The notes under the pieces are model-generated. The model made no database searches. It worked only from the letters and a program-made list of their open reading frames with translations, and had not been told where the DNA came from. DNA of 33,697 bases from Elusimicrobia bacterium RIFOXYD2_FULL_34_15 (GTDB lineage Bacteria > Elusimicrobiota > UBA8919): NCBI GenBank assembly GCA_001800605.1, contig MGVS01000034.1:1-33697 (forward strand), written 5' to 3'. Below, in pieces: positions 6,952 to 18,327 of the stretch. The position numbers and the translations under genes are program-made. Numbering within the stretch: the stretch's first letter is position 1; each line of letters starts with the position of its first letter.

Positions 6952-8265
6952 TTAACCGCCAATCTTTTCTTTACCAAAATATTTTACTAAATTCTTTGGT
7001 ATTGTAATAGATCCATCTTTATTCTGAAAATTTTCCAAAATTGCAGCAAATGTTCTGCCTACCGCAATTCCTGAACCATTTAAGGTATGAACATATTCCA
7101 ACCTGCCTACCGAGCAGGCAGGTTTTTTTTCTTTACGATATTTACAGTTGATTCTTCTGGCTTGGAAATCTTTGCAGTTGGAAACTGACGAAATTTCACG
7201 CCATTTTTTCTCACCTGGCATCCATACTTCTAAATCATATGTTTTCGAAGAAGAAAATCCCATGTCACCGGTACATAATTTTACAACCCGGTATGTAAGT
7301 CCTAGTTGACTTAGAATTTCTCCTGCATCTTCTACCATGCTTTCAAGTTCGGCCATAGAATCTTCCGGTTTAGCAAATTTTACAAGTTCAATTTTGTTAA
7401 ACTGGTGATTTCTTATAAGTCCTCTTGTATCTTTACCGTAAGAACCTGCTTCCCTGCGGAAACAAGCAGTATAAGCAACATATTTTATTGTAAGCTGGTC
7501 CTCGTTTAAAATTTCTTCACGATGCATATTGGTAAGTGGCACCTCGGCTGTTGGAATTAGATACTCTTCTTCTTTTTGTTCTTTATCACCATCGTTCCCT
7601 CCGCATTTATAAAGCTCTTCTTCAAATTTTGGAAGTTGGCCGGTACCAATCAGGCATTTTTTATCAACAATATAAGGCGGAAATATTTCTTTATAGCCCT
7701 TTGCTGTATGAAGATCAATCATAAAGTTAATTAAGGCACGTTCTAATCTGGCACCGTCACCTTTAAGCATTGCAAATCTACTGCCGGAAAGTTTGGATGC
7801 GGTTTCAAAGTCAAGAATTTTTAATCCTTCACCGATTGTCTGATGGTCTAGCGGCTCAAAATCGTATTTTTTTACTTCTCCTATTTGTTTCACTACTTCG
7901 TTATCTTCTGCTGATTTACCGATTTGAACAGAATCATCGGGTAAATTTGGCAGCATCAATAAAAGCTGCTGAAGACTTTCATCTTTAGTATAATCGCATT
8001 TTTTAATTGTTTCTTCCGTTTCCTTTATTTTTTGTTTTAATTCCTGCATTTCTTTTATTAGATCTGCTTTATTTGGAGGGTTCTTGGAAATATTTTCTGT
8101 TACTTTATTTCTCTCTGCTCTGTATTTTTCCAATTCTAATAGTTGTTTTCTATATTGAAAATCTTTATCTAATATTTGATCTATTAAATTTGTGCTGCTA
8201 TTTCTTGCAACCAATTTTTGCTTTACAAAATCAAAATTCTCTCTTATAAGTTTTATATCAATCAT
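6952..8265 (-). CDS. serS: Seryl-tRNA synthetase
   Basis: 437-residue class II synthetase that charges tRNA-Ser (and tRNA-Sec where present). The N-terminal coiled-coil arm that grips the tRNA long variable arm spans about 30-105 (lysine/glutamate heptads). The catalytic core has TAEVPLTN, motif 2 (FRREAGSYGKDTRGLIRNHQF) and motif 3 (NGSGIAVGRTFAAILEN). One oddity: seven residues PACSVGR interrupt the conserved stretch between YRKEKK and LEYVHTLNGSG and are encoded exactly by a 21-base palindrome (7102-7122). The start is the first ATG of the family N-terminus (MIDIKLIRENFDFVK). The ribosome-binding site is weak. It sits downstream of a GATTACACAGATT repeat, as the only aminoacyl-tRNA synthetase in the window. 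Confidence 0.96.
   Translation of the reverse strand: MIDIKLIRENFDFVKQKLVARNSSTNLIDQILDKDFQYRKQLLELEKYRAERNKVTENISKNPPNKADLIKEMQELKQKIKETEETIKKCDYTKDESLQQLLLMLPNLPDDSVQIGKSAEDNEVVKQIGEVKKYDFEPLDHQTIGEGLKILDFETASKLSGSRFAMLKGDGARLERALINFMIDLHTAKGYKEIFPPYIVDKKCLIGTGQLPKFEEELYKCGGNDGDKEQKEEEYLIPTAEVPLTNMHREEILNEDQLTIKYVAYTACFRREAGSYGKDTRGLIRNHQFNKIELVKFAKPEDSMAELESMVEDAGEILSQLGLTYRVVKLCTGDMGFSSSKTYDLEVWMPGEKKWREISSVSNCKDFQARRINCKYRKEKKPACSVGRLEYVHTLNGSGIAVGRTFAAILENFQNKDGSITIPKNLVKYFGKEKIGG
7102..7122. repeat. CCTGCC palindrome inserted in frame in serS
   Basis: CCTGCCTACCGAGCAGGCAGG, a member of the CCTGCCTACCGGCAGGCAGG family also found at 24701-24720, 26201-26220 and 28184-28203. Its 21 bases equal seven codons (PACSVGR on the minus strand), so the frame is kept. 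Confidence 0.85.
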
Positions 8266-8280
8266 AAAATTACCGCTTTT

Positions 8281-8392
8281 GATTACACAGATTTCTAAAG
8301 TCGATTACACAGATTTAACAACATGCCCTAATCTGTGTAATCTGTGTTCCTAGTCGGTCTAATCAGATATTGTTGGGTTTTTCGACAATATC
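8281..8392. repeat. GATTACACAGATT-family palindrome, copy 2
   Basis: Contains GATTACACAGATTT twice (8281, 8304), AATCTGTGTAATCTG (about 8331) and a terminal hairpin GATATTGT (8366-8373)/ACAATATC (8385-8392) lying directly after the stop of the HAD gene on the minus strand. The hairpin corresponds to GAGATTGTTA/TAACAATCTC in copy 3, with a matched base change in both arms. Confidence 0.75.
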
Positions 8393-8397
8393 TTATT

Positions 8398-9057
8398 TTA
8401 ATATAATTTCGCTAAATCGTCAATATTTATTTTCCTAAAATTTTTGATTATTAAATCAGCTTTTGATAAATTTTGGTTTCCTGAATTTTTATTTTTGTAG
8501 CCGATACATTTCATGCCTGCAGATTTTGCTGCTCTTACTCCTTTTTCCGAATCTTCTATAACTATGCATTCTTCGGGTTTGACTTTTAAAACTTTTGCCG
8601 CATTTAAAAATATGTCCGGTGCGGGCTTGCTTCTTTTCAGATTTTCGCCGCTTACAATTGCATTAAAATATTTTTTTATTTTAAATATTTTTAACACCAA
8701 TTCTATATTTTCAAGCGGTGAAGACGATGCCAGTCCGATTAAAATATTATTCCTCTTCAAGTTTTTAAGTAAATTTACTATTCCAGGTATTGGTTTTTCA
8801 TTACTATGTTTTAAGTCTTCTATTGTTTCATCAACTTGTGTTTTAACTAATTCCGGGATGGCTTGCTGCAGTCCGTATTTTTTCTTAAAAAATGTCCACA
8901 TTGCGGTATTTGTACTGCCGATAAAATTTTTATATTCTGTATTAGAAATTTTTAAGCTTAATCTTTTAAAAATGTTTCTATTAACTCTTAAATGTGTTGG
9001 TTCGCTGTCGATTATTACACCGTCCATATCAAATATTACCGCTTTCATTTTACTCAT
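8398..9057 (-). CDS. HAD-superfamily phosphatase/phosphoglucomutase-like hydrolase
   Basis: 219 residues of the beta-phosphoglucomutase/phosphatase branch of the haloacid dehalogenase superfamily. Motif I is FDMDGVIIDSEP (nucleophile Asp10, general acid Asp12), followed by a helical cap (15-85), motif II LASSSP, motif III KPAPDIF and motif IV VIEDSEKGVRAAKSAGM. Likely substrates are sugar phosphates or small phosphomonoesters; the exact one cannot be read. The alternative start Met4 would only remove MSK. It lies nine bases after the stop of the TPR membrane protein, so the two are probably co-transcribed. Confidence 0.9.
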   Translation of the reverse strand: MSKMKAVIFDMDGVIIDSEPTHLRVNRNIFKRLSLKISNTEYKNFIGSTNTAMWTFFKKKYGLQQAIPELVKTQVDETIEDLKHSNEKPIPGIVNLLKNLKRNNILIGLASSSPLENIELVLKIFKIKKYFNAIVSGENLKRSKPAPDIFLNAAKVLKVKPEECIVIEDSEKGVRAAKSAGMKCIGYKNKNSGNQNLSKADLIIKNFRKINIDDLAKLY

Positions 9058-9066
9058 AAGATTATT

Positions 9067-10935
9067 TTAATAAGAGACTCCTGATGATTTTTTAAGTTGT
9101 TCCAAAAAACCCGGATTTACTCTATACTCCAAACTCCGTAATTTAGTTACATCTTCCCATGACTTATTATATTCTTTTTTCATAAAGTAAGCACCACTTC
9201 GATTCTGGTATGCCTCTGCATAATAAGGATCTATTTCAACTGCCTTGCTATAATAAAATATCGCTTTGTCATAATCGCTTCTTGTAAAATATACGTTCCC
9301 CAAACTGTTATATGCTTCCTTGAGTTTTGGATTCATATTTATTGCCTGGTTAAAATCTTCCACTGCTATGTCATATTCTTTCTTATTCCAGTAAGCGATA
9401 CCCCGATTACTATAGGCCTTTGCATAGCCGGAGTCTATTTCTATTGATTTAGTGTAATCATCAATGGCGTTGTCATATTCACCTCTATTAAAATACGCCA
9501 TGCCTCTATTATTATATGCCTCGGCATATAACGGATTTATTTTTACCGCATGATTATAATCTTCAATCGCTTTTTCATATTCTTTATTATCTCTATAAGA
9601 ATTCCCCCTGTTATTGTAACTTACGGTTACCGTTTCCGGGTAATTTTCTATTACATCGCTCATTAAAGTAAAACTGCTTTCCCATATTTTGCATCTTTGA
9701 AAAGTTAAATATGAAAATGCAGGAATTACTATAATTAACAAAATCACGATAGAAATTTTGATCATTTTTTGAGTTTTCTGCGTATATAAGTAGAAAATTC
9801 CTTCTCCTAAAATATAGAGTAACCCTATAAACGGAATATATGTATATCTATCGGCGGGGATTACTCTGCCTACCGGGATAATATTAAGAACCGGCAATAA
9901 GGTTATTAAGAAAAATAAACTGCCAAAAATTATTTTTTTAGAATATTTTTTTGAGAAAAATATAACTATAACCAGGACTACGATTATAATAGGTGAGATT
10001 GAAAAAACTTTAGAAAGTATTCCCCCTATTCTTTCAAGAAACGGATAAACAGCCGAAAGTTTTAAAGGCAAAAACAGTTTAGTAATATAAAATATCAATT
10101 CATTGCATACATTAAAAACTATATCAAAAAATGTCAGCACCTGTCCTTCTTTAATATTTTTTATTGACCGTTGAGCAAAAATAGTGATGATACCAAAAAT
10201 AAGTGATAGTACAAAGAAAGGTAGTTTTTCTATTATTTTTTTTCTTATACTGAGATCCTTCGCCTGCGGTTCAGGATGACTGCTTTGTTTTATATAGTCA
10301 ATTAAAAGTAATACCAGGGGAAGCGTTACCGCCATTGTTTTTGACATGAGCGATAAAACAAATGTAAATAATCCAAGAACATAGTATTTTTTGTCTTTAT
10401 TTTTTACATAATATAAATAACTAATTATTGATCCTAAATAAAAAAATGAATATAGAACATCTTTCCGTTCTGAAATCCAGGCCACCGATTCTACATGCAG
10501 CGGATGTATTCCAAATAATAAAGAAACAAAAAATGAAACAAAGTTATTTTTGGTAAGTAAAAACATTAACCAGAAAACCAATAAGCAATTAAGTAAATGT
10601 AATGTTAGATTTGTTGTGTGATAAACACGTGGATTTAATTTAAAGAATTTATATTCTAATGCAAGAGATAATGAAAACATGGGATCATAAAGTCCGACAT
10701 TATATGAAGTAAAAATATTTTTAATATTTTCAAAAGACAAATCTCTAATTTTCCTGTTATCTTTAACTAATACTCCGTCATCCCAATTTGTAAAATCATT
10801 TTTAAGAGAAGGAATATACGAGACGAGTGTGACACTTAATATAAAAAAGATTAAAATGTTTTTTTGCCATTTATTAAAAAATGAAACCTTTTTTTCAGTT
10901 ACAATATTTTCAGTTTTCCACTTTTTTTTACTCAT
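9067..10935 (-). CDS. TMTC/DUF1736-like membrane protein with TPR repeats
   Basis: 622 residues from the ATG at 10935 (a TTG three codons upstream is less likely). The N-terminal half has about 10-12 transmembrane helices with hallmarks of the TMTC/DUF1736 GT-C family: NWDDGVLV after the first helix (acidic pair in the luminal loop), GLYDPMFSLSLALEY, and HPLHVESVAWISERKDVLY. The C-terminal 200 residues hold about five TPR units (AEAYNNRGMAYFNRGEYDNAIDDY and close variants). Relatives are O-mannosyltransferases that modify proteins on the outer face of the membrane; substrates here are unknown. In the loop after LLLIDYIKQ, eleven residues SHPEPQAKDLS are encoded by a palindromic element (10251-10280). 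It is 20 bases downstream of rtcB and just before the HAD gene. Confidence 0.85.
   Translation of the reverse strand: MSKKKWKTENIVTEKKVSFFNKWQKNILIFFILSVTLVSYIPSLKNDFTNWDDGVLVKDNRKIRDLSFENIKNIFTSYNVGLYDPMFSLSLALEYKFFKLNPRVYHTTNLTLHLLNCLLVFWLMFLLTKNNFVSFFVSLLFGIHPLHVESVAWISERKDVLYSFFYLGSIISYLYYVKNKDKKYYVLGLFTFVLSLMSKTMAVTLPLVLLLIDYIKQSSHPEPQAKDLSIRKKIIEKLPFFVLSLIFGIITIFAQRSIKNIKEGQVLTFFDIVFNVCNELIFYITKLFLPLKLSAVYPFLERIGGILSKVFSISPIIIVVLVIVIFFSKKYSKKIIFGSLFFLITLLPVLNIIPVGRVIPADRYTYIPFIGLLYILGEGIFYLYTQKTQKMIKISIVILLIIVIPAFSYLTFQRCKIWESSFTLMSDVIENYPETVTVSYNNRGNSYRDNKEYEKAIEDYNHAVKINPLYAEAYNNRGMAYFNRGEYDNAIDDYTKSIEIDSGYAKAYSNRGIAYWNKKEYDIAVEDFNQAINMNPKLKEAYNSLGNVYFTRSDYDKAIFYYSKAVEIDPYYAEAYQNRSGAYFMKKEYNKSWEDVTKLRSLEYRVNPGFLEQLKKSSGVSY
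10251..10280. repeat. GTCATCCTGA...GAAGGATCTCA element inserted in frame
   Basis: On the minus strand this is GTCATCCTGAACCGCAGG followed by CGAAGGATCTCA, matching the interspersed GTCATCCTGAGC...GAAGGATCTC repeat common in many bacterial genomes. It contributes ten codons to a loop between transmembrane helices and keeps the frame. Confidence 0.7.
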
Positions 10936-10955
10936 AAATTTCAATATTTGGGATA

Positions 10956-12350
10956 TTAACCTTTAATCACTCCGAGAGGTTTCATTTTTGCTACTTTTTT
11001 CGAAATGCCGGCATTATGGCAAACATCAACAACCAAATTAACATCTTTATAAGCGCCAGGGGCTTCTTCTGCAAGTGTTTTCATTTTTTTTACCTGTACT
11101 GTTATGCCTTCACTTTCAAGTTTTTTTATCAATTCGTTTCCCTGGATGCCCTTTAATGCCTGCGTTCTTGACATAGTTCGTCCCGCTCCGTGACAGGTGC
11201 TTCCAAAAGTCTCTTTTAACGCCTGTTCAGTACCAACCATAACATAGCTTGCAGTACCCATGGTACCGGGTATTAAAACCGGGATATTCGGGAGCGAACG
11301 TGTAGCGCCTTTTCGATGTATAAATATTTGTTTGCCGGCGTGTTCTTCAAACTTACCTATATTATGAGCGACATCGTAGACTAATTCAAGCCCCAAATCT
11401 TTTGGGGATTTTGCAAGCACGTGCATAAATGTTTCTCGCACCCAGTGAGTAATTATTTGTCTATTTGCCCAGGCATAATTAGCTGCCGCTGCCATTGCGG
11501 AAAAATATGTTTTTCCTTCTTCCGATAAAACGGGTGCGCAGGCAAGTTGTTTATCAGTTAGATTTATTTCATATTTTCTTGCTGCATTTAACATAACCTT
11601 TATATAATCATCGCATACCTGATACCCAAGCCCGCGACTTCCGGTATGAATCATTACAGTTATCTGTCCTAAAAAAATTCCGTGTTTTTGAGCAAAATCT
11701 TCATCGTAAATTTCTGTTATTTCCTGAATTTCTAAAAAATGATTGCCTGCACCAAGCGTGCCGAGTTGTTCTTTTCCCCTGTCTATCGCTCTTTCTGAAA
11801 CATTTGAAAAATCTGCGTCTTTAAAAGTACCGTTTTCTTCAATATTTTTCAAATCTTCTTTTTCACCAAACCCTTTTTCAACCGCCCACTTTGCCCCTTT
11901 TTCTAAAACACTTTTTACTTCGTTCGCCAATAAATTTAATTTTCCTGTTGCGCCAACACCTGAAGGAATATTATTAAATAATCCCGCAACTAAATTTTTT
12001 ATATTTCTTTCAATATCTTTTTTTAAAAGATTTGTTCTCAGTAACCTGACACCGCAATTAATGTCATAACCTATGCCGCCTGGTGAAATTACACCTTTAT
12101 TGATATCAAATGCGGCGACTCCGCCAATCGGGAATCCATAGCCCCAATGAATATCCGGCATAGCAAATGATTTCCCGATAATTCCGGGAAGAGCTGCAAC
12201 ATTAGCTACCTGCTGATGAGCATTATCACTACAAATACTTGGGACCATTTTTTCCGAAGCAAAAATAAGCCCCTCAACATTCATAGACCCTGTCTTTTCT
12301 ATCTTCCACCTGTAATCATCAACTTTTTTTAACGGACACGGTTTAGTCAT
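10956..12350 (-). CDS. rtcB: RtcB RNA ligase
   Basis: 464-residue GTP-dependent RNA ligase joining 2',3'-cyclic phosphate or 3'-phosphate ends to 5'-OH ends in RNA repair or tRNA splicing. Metal ligands are in place: Asp96 and Cys99 (GYDINCGVR), His204 (GAGNHFLE), His235 (HTGSRGLGYQ) and His329 (VAHN). The guanylylated histidine is His387 in the CHGAGRTMSR motif. HRKGATR and PGTMGTASYV complete the GTP pocket. Length is close to the archaeal enzyme. Its usual activator, archease, is the next gene upstream on the same strand, separated only by a repeat, so the pair is probably a functional unit. The start is the ATG before MTKPCPLKKVDDYRWKI; the ribosome-binding site is weak. Confidence 0.97.
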   Translation of the reverse strand: MTKPCPLKKVDDYRWKIEKTGSMNVEGLIFASEKMVPSICSDNAHQQVANVAALPGIIGKSFAMPDIHWGYGFPIGGVAAFDINKGVISPGGIGYDINCGVRLLRTNLLKKDIERNIKNLVAGLFNNIPSGVGATGKLNLLANEVKSVLEKGAKWAVEKGFGEKEDLKNIEENGTFKDADFSNVSERAIDRGKEQLGTLGAGNHFLEIQEITEIYDEDFAQKHGIFLGQITVMIHTGSRGLGYQVCDDYIKVMLNAARKYEINLTDKQLACAPVLSEEGKTYFSAMAAAANYAWANRQIITHWVRETFMHVLAKSPKDLGLELVYDVAHNIGKFEEHAGKQIFIHRKGATRSLPNIPVLIPGTMGTASYVMVGTEQALKETFGSTCHGAGRTMSRTQALKGIQGNELIKKLESEGITVQVKKMKTLAEEAPGAYKDVNLVVDVCHNAGISKKVAKMKPLGVIKG

Positions 12351-12385
12351 ATGATAATCCCATTGAAAAAATCATCAACGGTCTT

Positions 12386-12497
12386 GATTACACAGATTTT
12401 GAAAGACGATTACATAGATACTGCTGTCTTGCCTTAATCTGTGTAATCTGGTTTTTAATCGGTGTAATCAGAGATTGTTAGGTTTATTAACAATCTC
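12386..12497. repeat. GATTACACAGATT-family palindrome, copy 3
   Basis: Aligns along its length with copy 2: GATTACACAGATTT, CGATTACA.AGAT, TTAATCTGTGTAATCTG, then a hairpin GAGATTGTTA (12471-12480)/TAACAATCTC (12488-12497) adjoining the archease stop codon. It fills the rtcB-archease gap. Confidence 0.75.
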
Positions 12498-12498
12498 A

Positions 12499-12918
12499 TT
12501 ATACGTCAAATATTATCTGGACTTGATAATTATTCTTAATCTTTTTGATCTTTAAATTGTGGTAGGTAGCGGCTTTTATTTCGTGTAAAACTTGGTGGTC
12601 TGAAATTTTTTCACCAGTAACACTTGCTTTTAATTTAGTGTCGGTTAAGCTTAAAATTTCAAATTTTCTGAAAAGCAGCTGTTTCATTGAAAAATAATAT
12701 TGGAGTTCATTAAGAAAGGCAATTAAAAGTTCTTCTAAATTGTTGTCTTGAAGTGAAATAGCAATCGTTCCTTTTTCTTTTACTCTTTCAATATCTGTAA
12801 TTAGCGAAAACATACCGTATGCTGCATTTTCGAAAAGTTCGCTTAACGTTTTACCGTAAGCAATTATTCCGACATCTGCGGTATGGCTTATAACTTTATA
12901 CCTCTTTTTCATTAACAT
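12499..12918 (-). CDS. Archease, RtcB activator
   Basis: 139-residue archease. The signature [37 protein letters not shown] near the N-terminus, the central VTGEKI segment and the C-terminal [10 protein letters not shown]...IIFDV are all present, including the conserved acidic residues around the metal site. Archease speeds multiple turnover of RtcB by promoting guanylylation. The start was chosen at 12918 because AAGGA sits eight bases before it; an ATG two codons later (12912) is possible. The first 16-22 bases overlap the end of gyrA, suggesting translational coupling to gyrase. Open frame further upstream is a gyrA shadow. Confidence 0.93.
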   Translation of the reverse strand: MLMKKRYKVISHTADVGIIAYGKTLSELFENAAYGMFSLITDIERVKEKGTIAISLQDNNLEELLIAFLNELQYYFSMKQLLFRKFEILSLTDTKLKASVTGEKISDHQVLHEIKAATYHNLKIKKIKNNYQVQIIFDV

Positions 12919-15418
12919 TTTCGTCTTCCTTGGTTGCGTGCGCAATTGTAGCAAGTTTATCACCATCTTCAAGACGAATCAGCCTAACACCCTGAGTATT
13001 CCTACCGATAACTGAAATGTCACTGACATCCATACGAATCATTATACCTTTTTGGGTCATTAGCATAATATCAATATTATCTTTAACATTTTTTATTCCG
13101 ACAACACAACCGTTCCTTTCGGTTGTTTTTATATTTATAACTCCCTTGCCGCCCCGGGTCTGTACGCGGTAATCATCAATGCTTGTTCTCTTGCCATAGC
13201 CGTTTTCCGTAGCTATGAGAACCGTATCCTTTTTGGTAACAGTTTCCATCCCTATCACTTCATCGCCTTTTTCAAGGCGGATTCCGCGGACGCCTTTGCC
13301 GCTTCTGCCTATAGTACGAACGTTATCTTCTTTAAACCGGATTGCAGCGCCGTTTTTTGTAGCTATAATCATTTCGCTGTCACCGCCGGTATGTTTTACA
13401 TCTATCAAAGAATCGCCGTCTTCAAGATTTATCGCAATTATTCCGGATTTTCTGATATTTGAATATTCTTCCAGCTCTGTTTTCTTAACAGTCCCGTTAC
13501 GGGTCGCCATGACTAGATATGTTGCTTTTTCTTTTTCAAACGATTTTATCGGGATTGCTGCAGTTATTTTTTCTTCAGCTGAAGATAATTGAAGCAGATT
13601 AATAATCGCTTTTCCTCTTGATGTTCTGTTTGCTTCCGGAATTTCATAAACTCTCATCCAATAAACGCGTCCGCGGTTTGTAAAAAGAAGCATATATGAA
13701 TGCGTAGAAGTTACAAAAAGATTTTCAACAAAATCTTCTTCTTTGGTTGTCATGCCCATTACACCCCTTCCGCCGCGATTTTGCGATTTATATGTTGTTG
13801 TCGGCATGCGTTTAATATACCCGGCATGTGAAATAGTTACGACAACATCTTCTTCCTGAATCAAATCGTCCATATCCAGGTCTACTGCTTGTGCCTGTAT
13901 CTTTGTTCTTCTTTCGTCGCCATATTTTTCTTTTAATTCATTAAGCTCTGTTTTTATTATTGTAAGGACTTTTTTGGGATCTGATAAAATGGATTTAAGT
14001 TTTTCTATTGTCTTTATAAGTTCAAGGTATTCATCCTCTATTTTTTGTCTTTCAAGACCGGTTAATTGGACAAGTTTCATATCCAAAATTGCCTGTGCTT
14101 GAATTTTTGATAAACTAAATTCGTCCATCAAATGGGTTCTTGCAATATCCGAATCTTTCGATTCTCTTATCAGTTTTACAATTTTATTTAAATTATCCAG
14201 TGCAATTTTAAGCCCTTCTAAAATATGGGCGCGTGCTTCTGCTTTGGCAAGTTCGAATTTTGTTCTGCGAACAACTATTATTTTTCTATGTTCAATATAA
14301 TGATAAAGCATTTCCTTTATATTAAGAATTCTCGGACGGTTACCGACAAGAGACAGCATAATTACGCCAAAAGATGATTCCATCTGAGTATGCTTAAAAA
14401 GCTGGTTCAAAACAACCTGCGGATTGCCGTCCCGCTTTACTTCAATAACCAAACGCATGCCGTCCCTGTCTGATTCGTCTCTTATATCAGAAATATCTTC
14501 TATTTTTTTATCTTTAACAAGATCTACGATTGTCTCAATAAGTACCGCTTTATTAACCTGATACGGTAACTCATTTACAATAATGGCGGTCTTACCGCTT
14601 TTTATATCTTCTATTTCTGCTTTTGCTCTAACTCTTATCGAACCGCGCCCTGTTGCAAAATAATCTTTTATACCTTGTTTGCCGAAAATAATTCCTGCTG
14701 TCGGGAAATCCGGCCCTTTAATAATTTTGGAAAGTTCCGGAATATCAATATCCGGATTTTCAAGCATTGCAATAATACCGTCGCAAACCTCTGTAAGATT
14801 ATGCGGCGGAACATTTGTCGCCATACCTACGGCAATTCCTGAAGAACCGTTTATTAAAAGATTGGGTAACTTTGCAGGTAAAATCAACGGCTCTGTAAGC
14901 GACCCGTCGTAGTTTGGGCCAAAATCTACTGTGTTTTTATCAAGATCGCCGAGCATTTCCTCAGCAATTTGTGCGAGCCGTACTTCTGTATAACGCATTG
15001 CGGCCGGTGAATCCCCATCGACTGAACCAAAATTGCCTTGTCCTTCAACGAGCGGATACCGCAACGAAAATTCTTGTGCCATTCTGACCATTGAATCGTA
15101 TACCGCAGTATCACCATGCGGATGATATTTACCAAGACAGTCACCAACGACCCTTGCAGATTTTTTATATGCGGTATTATGCCGAAGCCCCATTTCTTTC
15201 ATAGTAAAAAGAATTCTGCGATGAACAGGTTTAAGACCATCTCTTATATCAGGCAATGCACGCCCAACTATAACTGACATAGAATAGTCGATGTAAGATG
15301 TCTTCATCTCATCTTCAATGTTTCTTGAGACTACTCTGTCCATATTAATCTGTTGTGGTTGAGGTTGTTGATCTTTTTTTTCTTGTTTGTCTTGCTTATC
15401 TTCTTTTTCTTCTGCCAT
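12896..15418 (-). CDS. gyrA: DNA gyrase subunit A
   Basis: 840 residues. The breakage-reunion domain starts after a 25-residue hydrophilic, glutamine/lysine-rich extension ([10 protein letters not shown]...QQ) that most GyrA proteins lack. The catalytic tyrosine is Tyr143 in [10 protein letters not shown], and the quinolone-region segment [15 protein letters not shown] has Thr104 at the position equivalent to E. coli Ser83 and Asp108 at Asp87. The C-terminal beta-pinwheel carries a GyrA-box-like QNRGGRG, which favours gyrase over ParC. Ribosome-binding site GAGGGGA is 11 bases before the ATG. It follows gyrB by 94 bases and overlaps archease at its end. Confidence 0.97.
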   Translation of the reverse strand: MAEEKEDKQDKQEKKDQQPQPQQINMDRVVSRNIEDEMKTSYIDYSMSVIVGRALPDIRDGLKPVHRRILFTMKEMGLRHNTAYKKSARVVGDCLGKYHPHGDTAVYDSMVRMAQEFSLRYPLVEGQGNFGSVDGDSPAAMRYTEVRLAQIAEEMLGDLDKNTVDFGPNYDGSLTEPLILPAKLPNLLINGSSGIAVGMATNVPPHNLTEVCDGIIAMLENPDIDIPELSKIIKGPDFPTAGIIFGKQGIKDYFATGRGSIRVRAKAEIEDIKSGKTAIIVNELPYQVNKAVLIETIVDLVKDKKIEDISDIRDESDRDGMRLVIEVKRDGNPQVVLNQLFKHTQMESSFGVIMLSLVGNRPRILNIKEMLYHYIEHRKIIVVRRTKFELAKAEARAHILEGLKIALDNLNKIVKLIRESKDSDIARTHLMDEFSLSKIQAQAILDMKLVQLTGLERQKIEDEYLELIKTIEKLKSILSDPKKVLTIIKTELNELKEKYGDERRTKIQAQAVDLDMDDLIQEEDVVVTISHAGYIKRMPTTTYKSQNRGGRGVMGMTTKEEDFVENLFVTSTHSYMLLFTNRGRVYWMRVYEIPEANRTSRGKAIINLLQLSSAEEKITAAIPIKSFEKEKATYLVMATRNGTVKKTELEEYSNIRKSGIIAINLEDGDSLIDVKHTGGDSEMIIATKNGAAIRFKEDNVRTIGRSGKGVRGIRLEKGDEVIGMETVTKKDTVLIATENGYGKRTSIDDYRVQTRGGKGVINIKTTERNGCVVGIKNVKDNIDIMLMTQKGIMIRMDVSDISVIGRNTQGVRLIRLEDGDKLATIAHATKEDENVNEKEV

Positions 15419-15440
15419 AAATTTAACTTCCCCTCTTAAA

Positions 15441-15512
15441 ACGATTTAAACTGATAACAAATACTGATTTAGACTTATTTTTATTTTAACTTTTAATTTA
15501 AACTTGCCTTTA
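15441..15512. repeat. Repeat-derived spacer between gyrB and gyrA
   Basis: The half next to gyrB (about 15475-15510) is a TTTTAACTTTTAATTTAAACTTG repeat of the same family as 6406-6457 and 22974-23035, directly after the gyrB stop. The half next to gyrA (CTGATAACAAATACTGATTTAGA, 15450-15472) is similar to the bases before rimO at 26127-26158. Confidence 0.5.
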
Positions 15513-18322
<2,810 letters not shown>

Positions 18323-18327
18323 AAATT

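Noticed and set aside
12919-12972. Longer archease start inside gyrA
   Set aside because: The extra residues are not archease-like and derive from gyrA in another frame; a Shine-Dalgarno site supports 12918.
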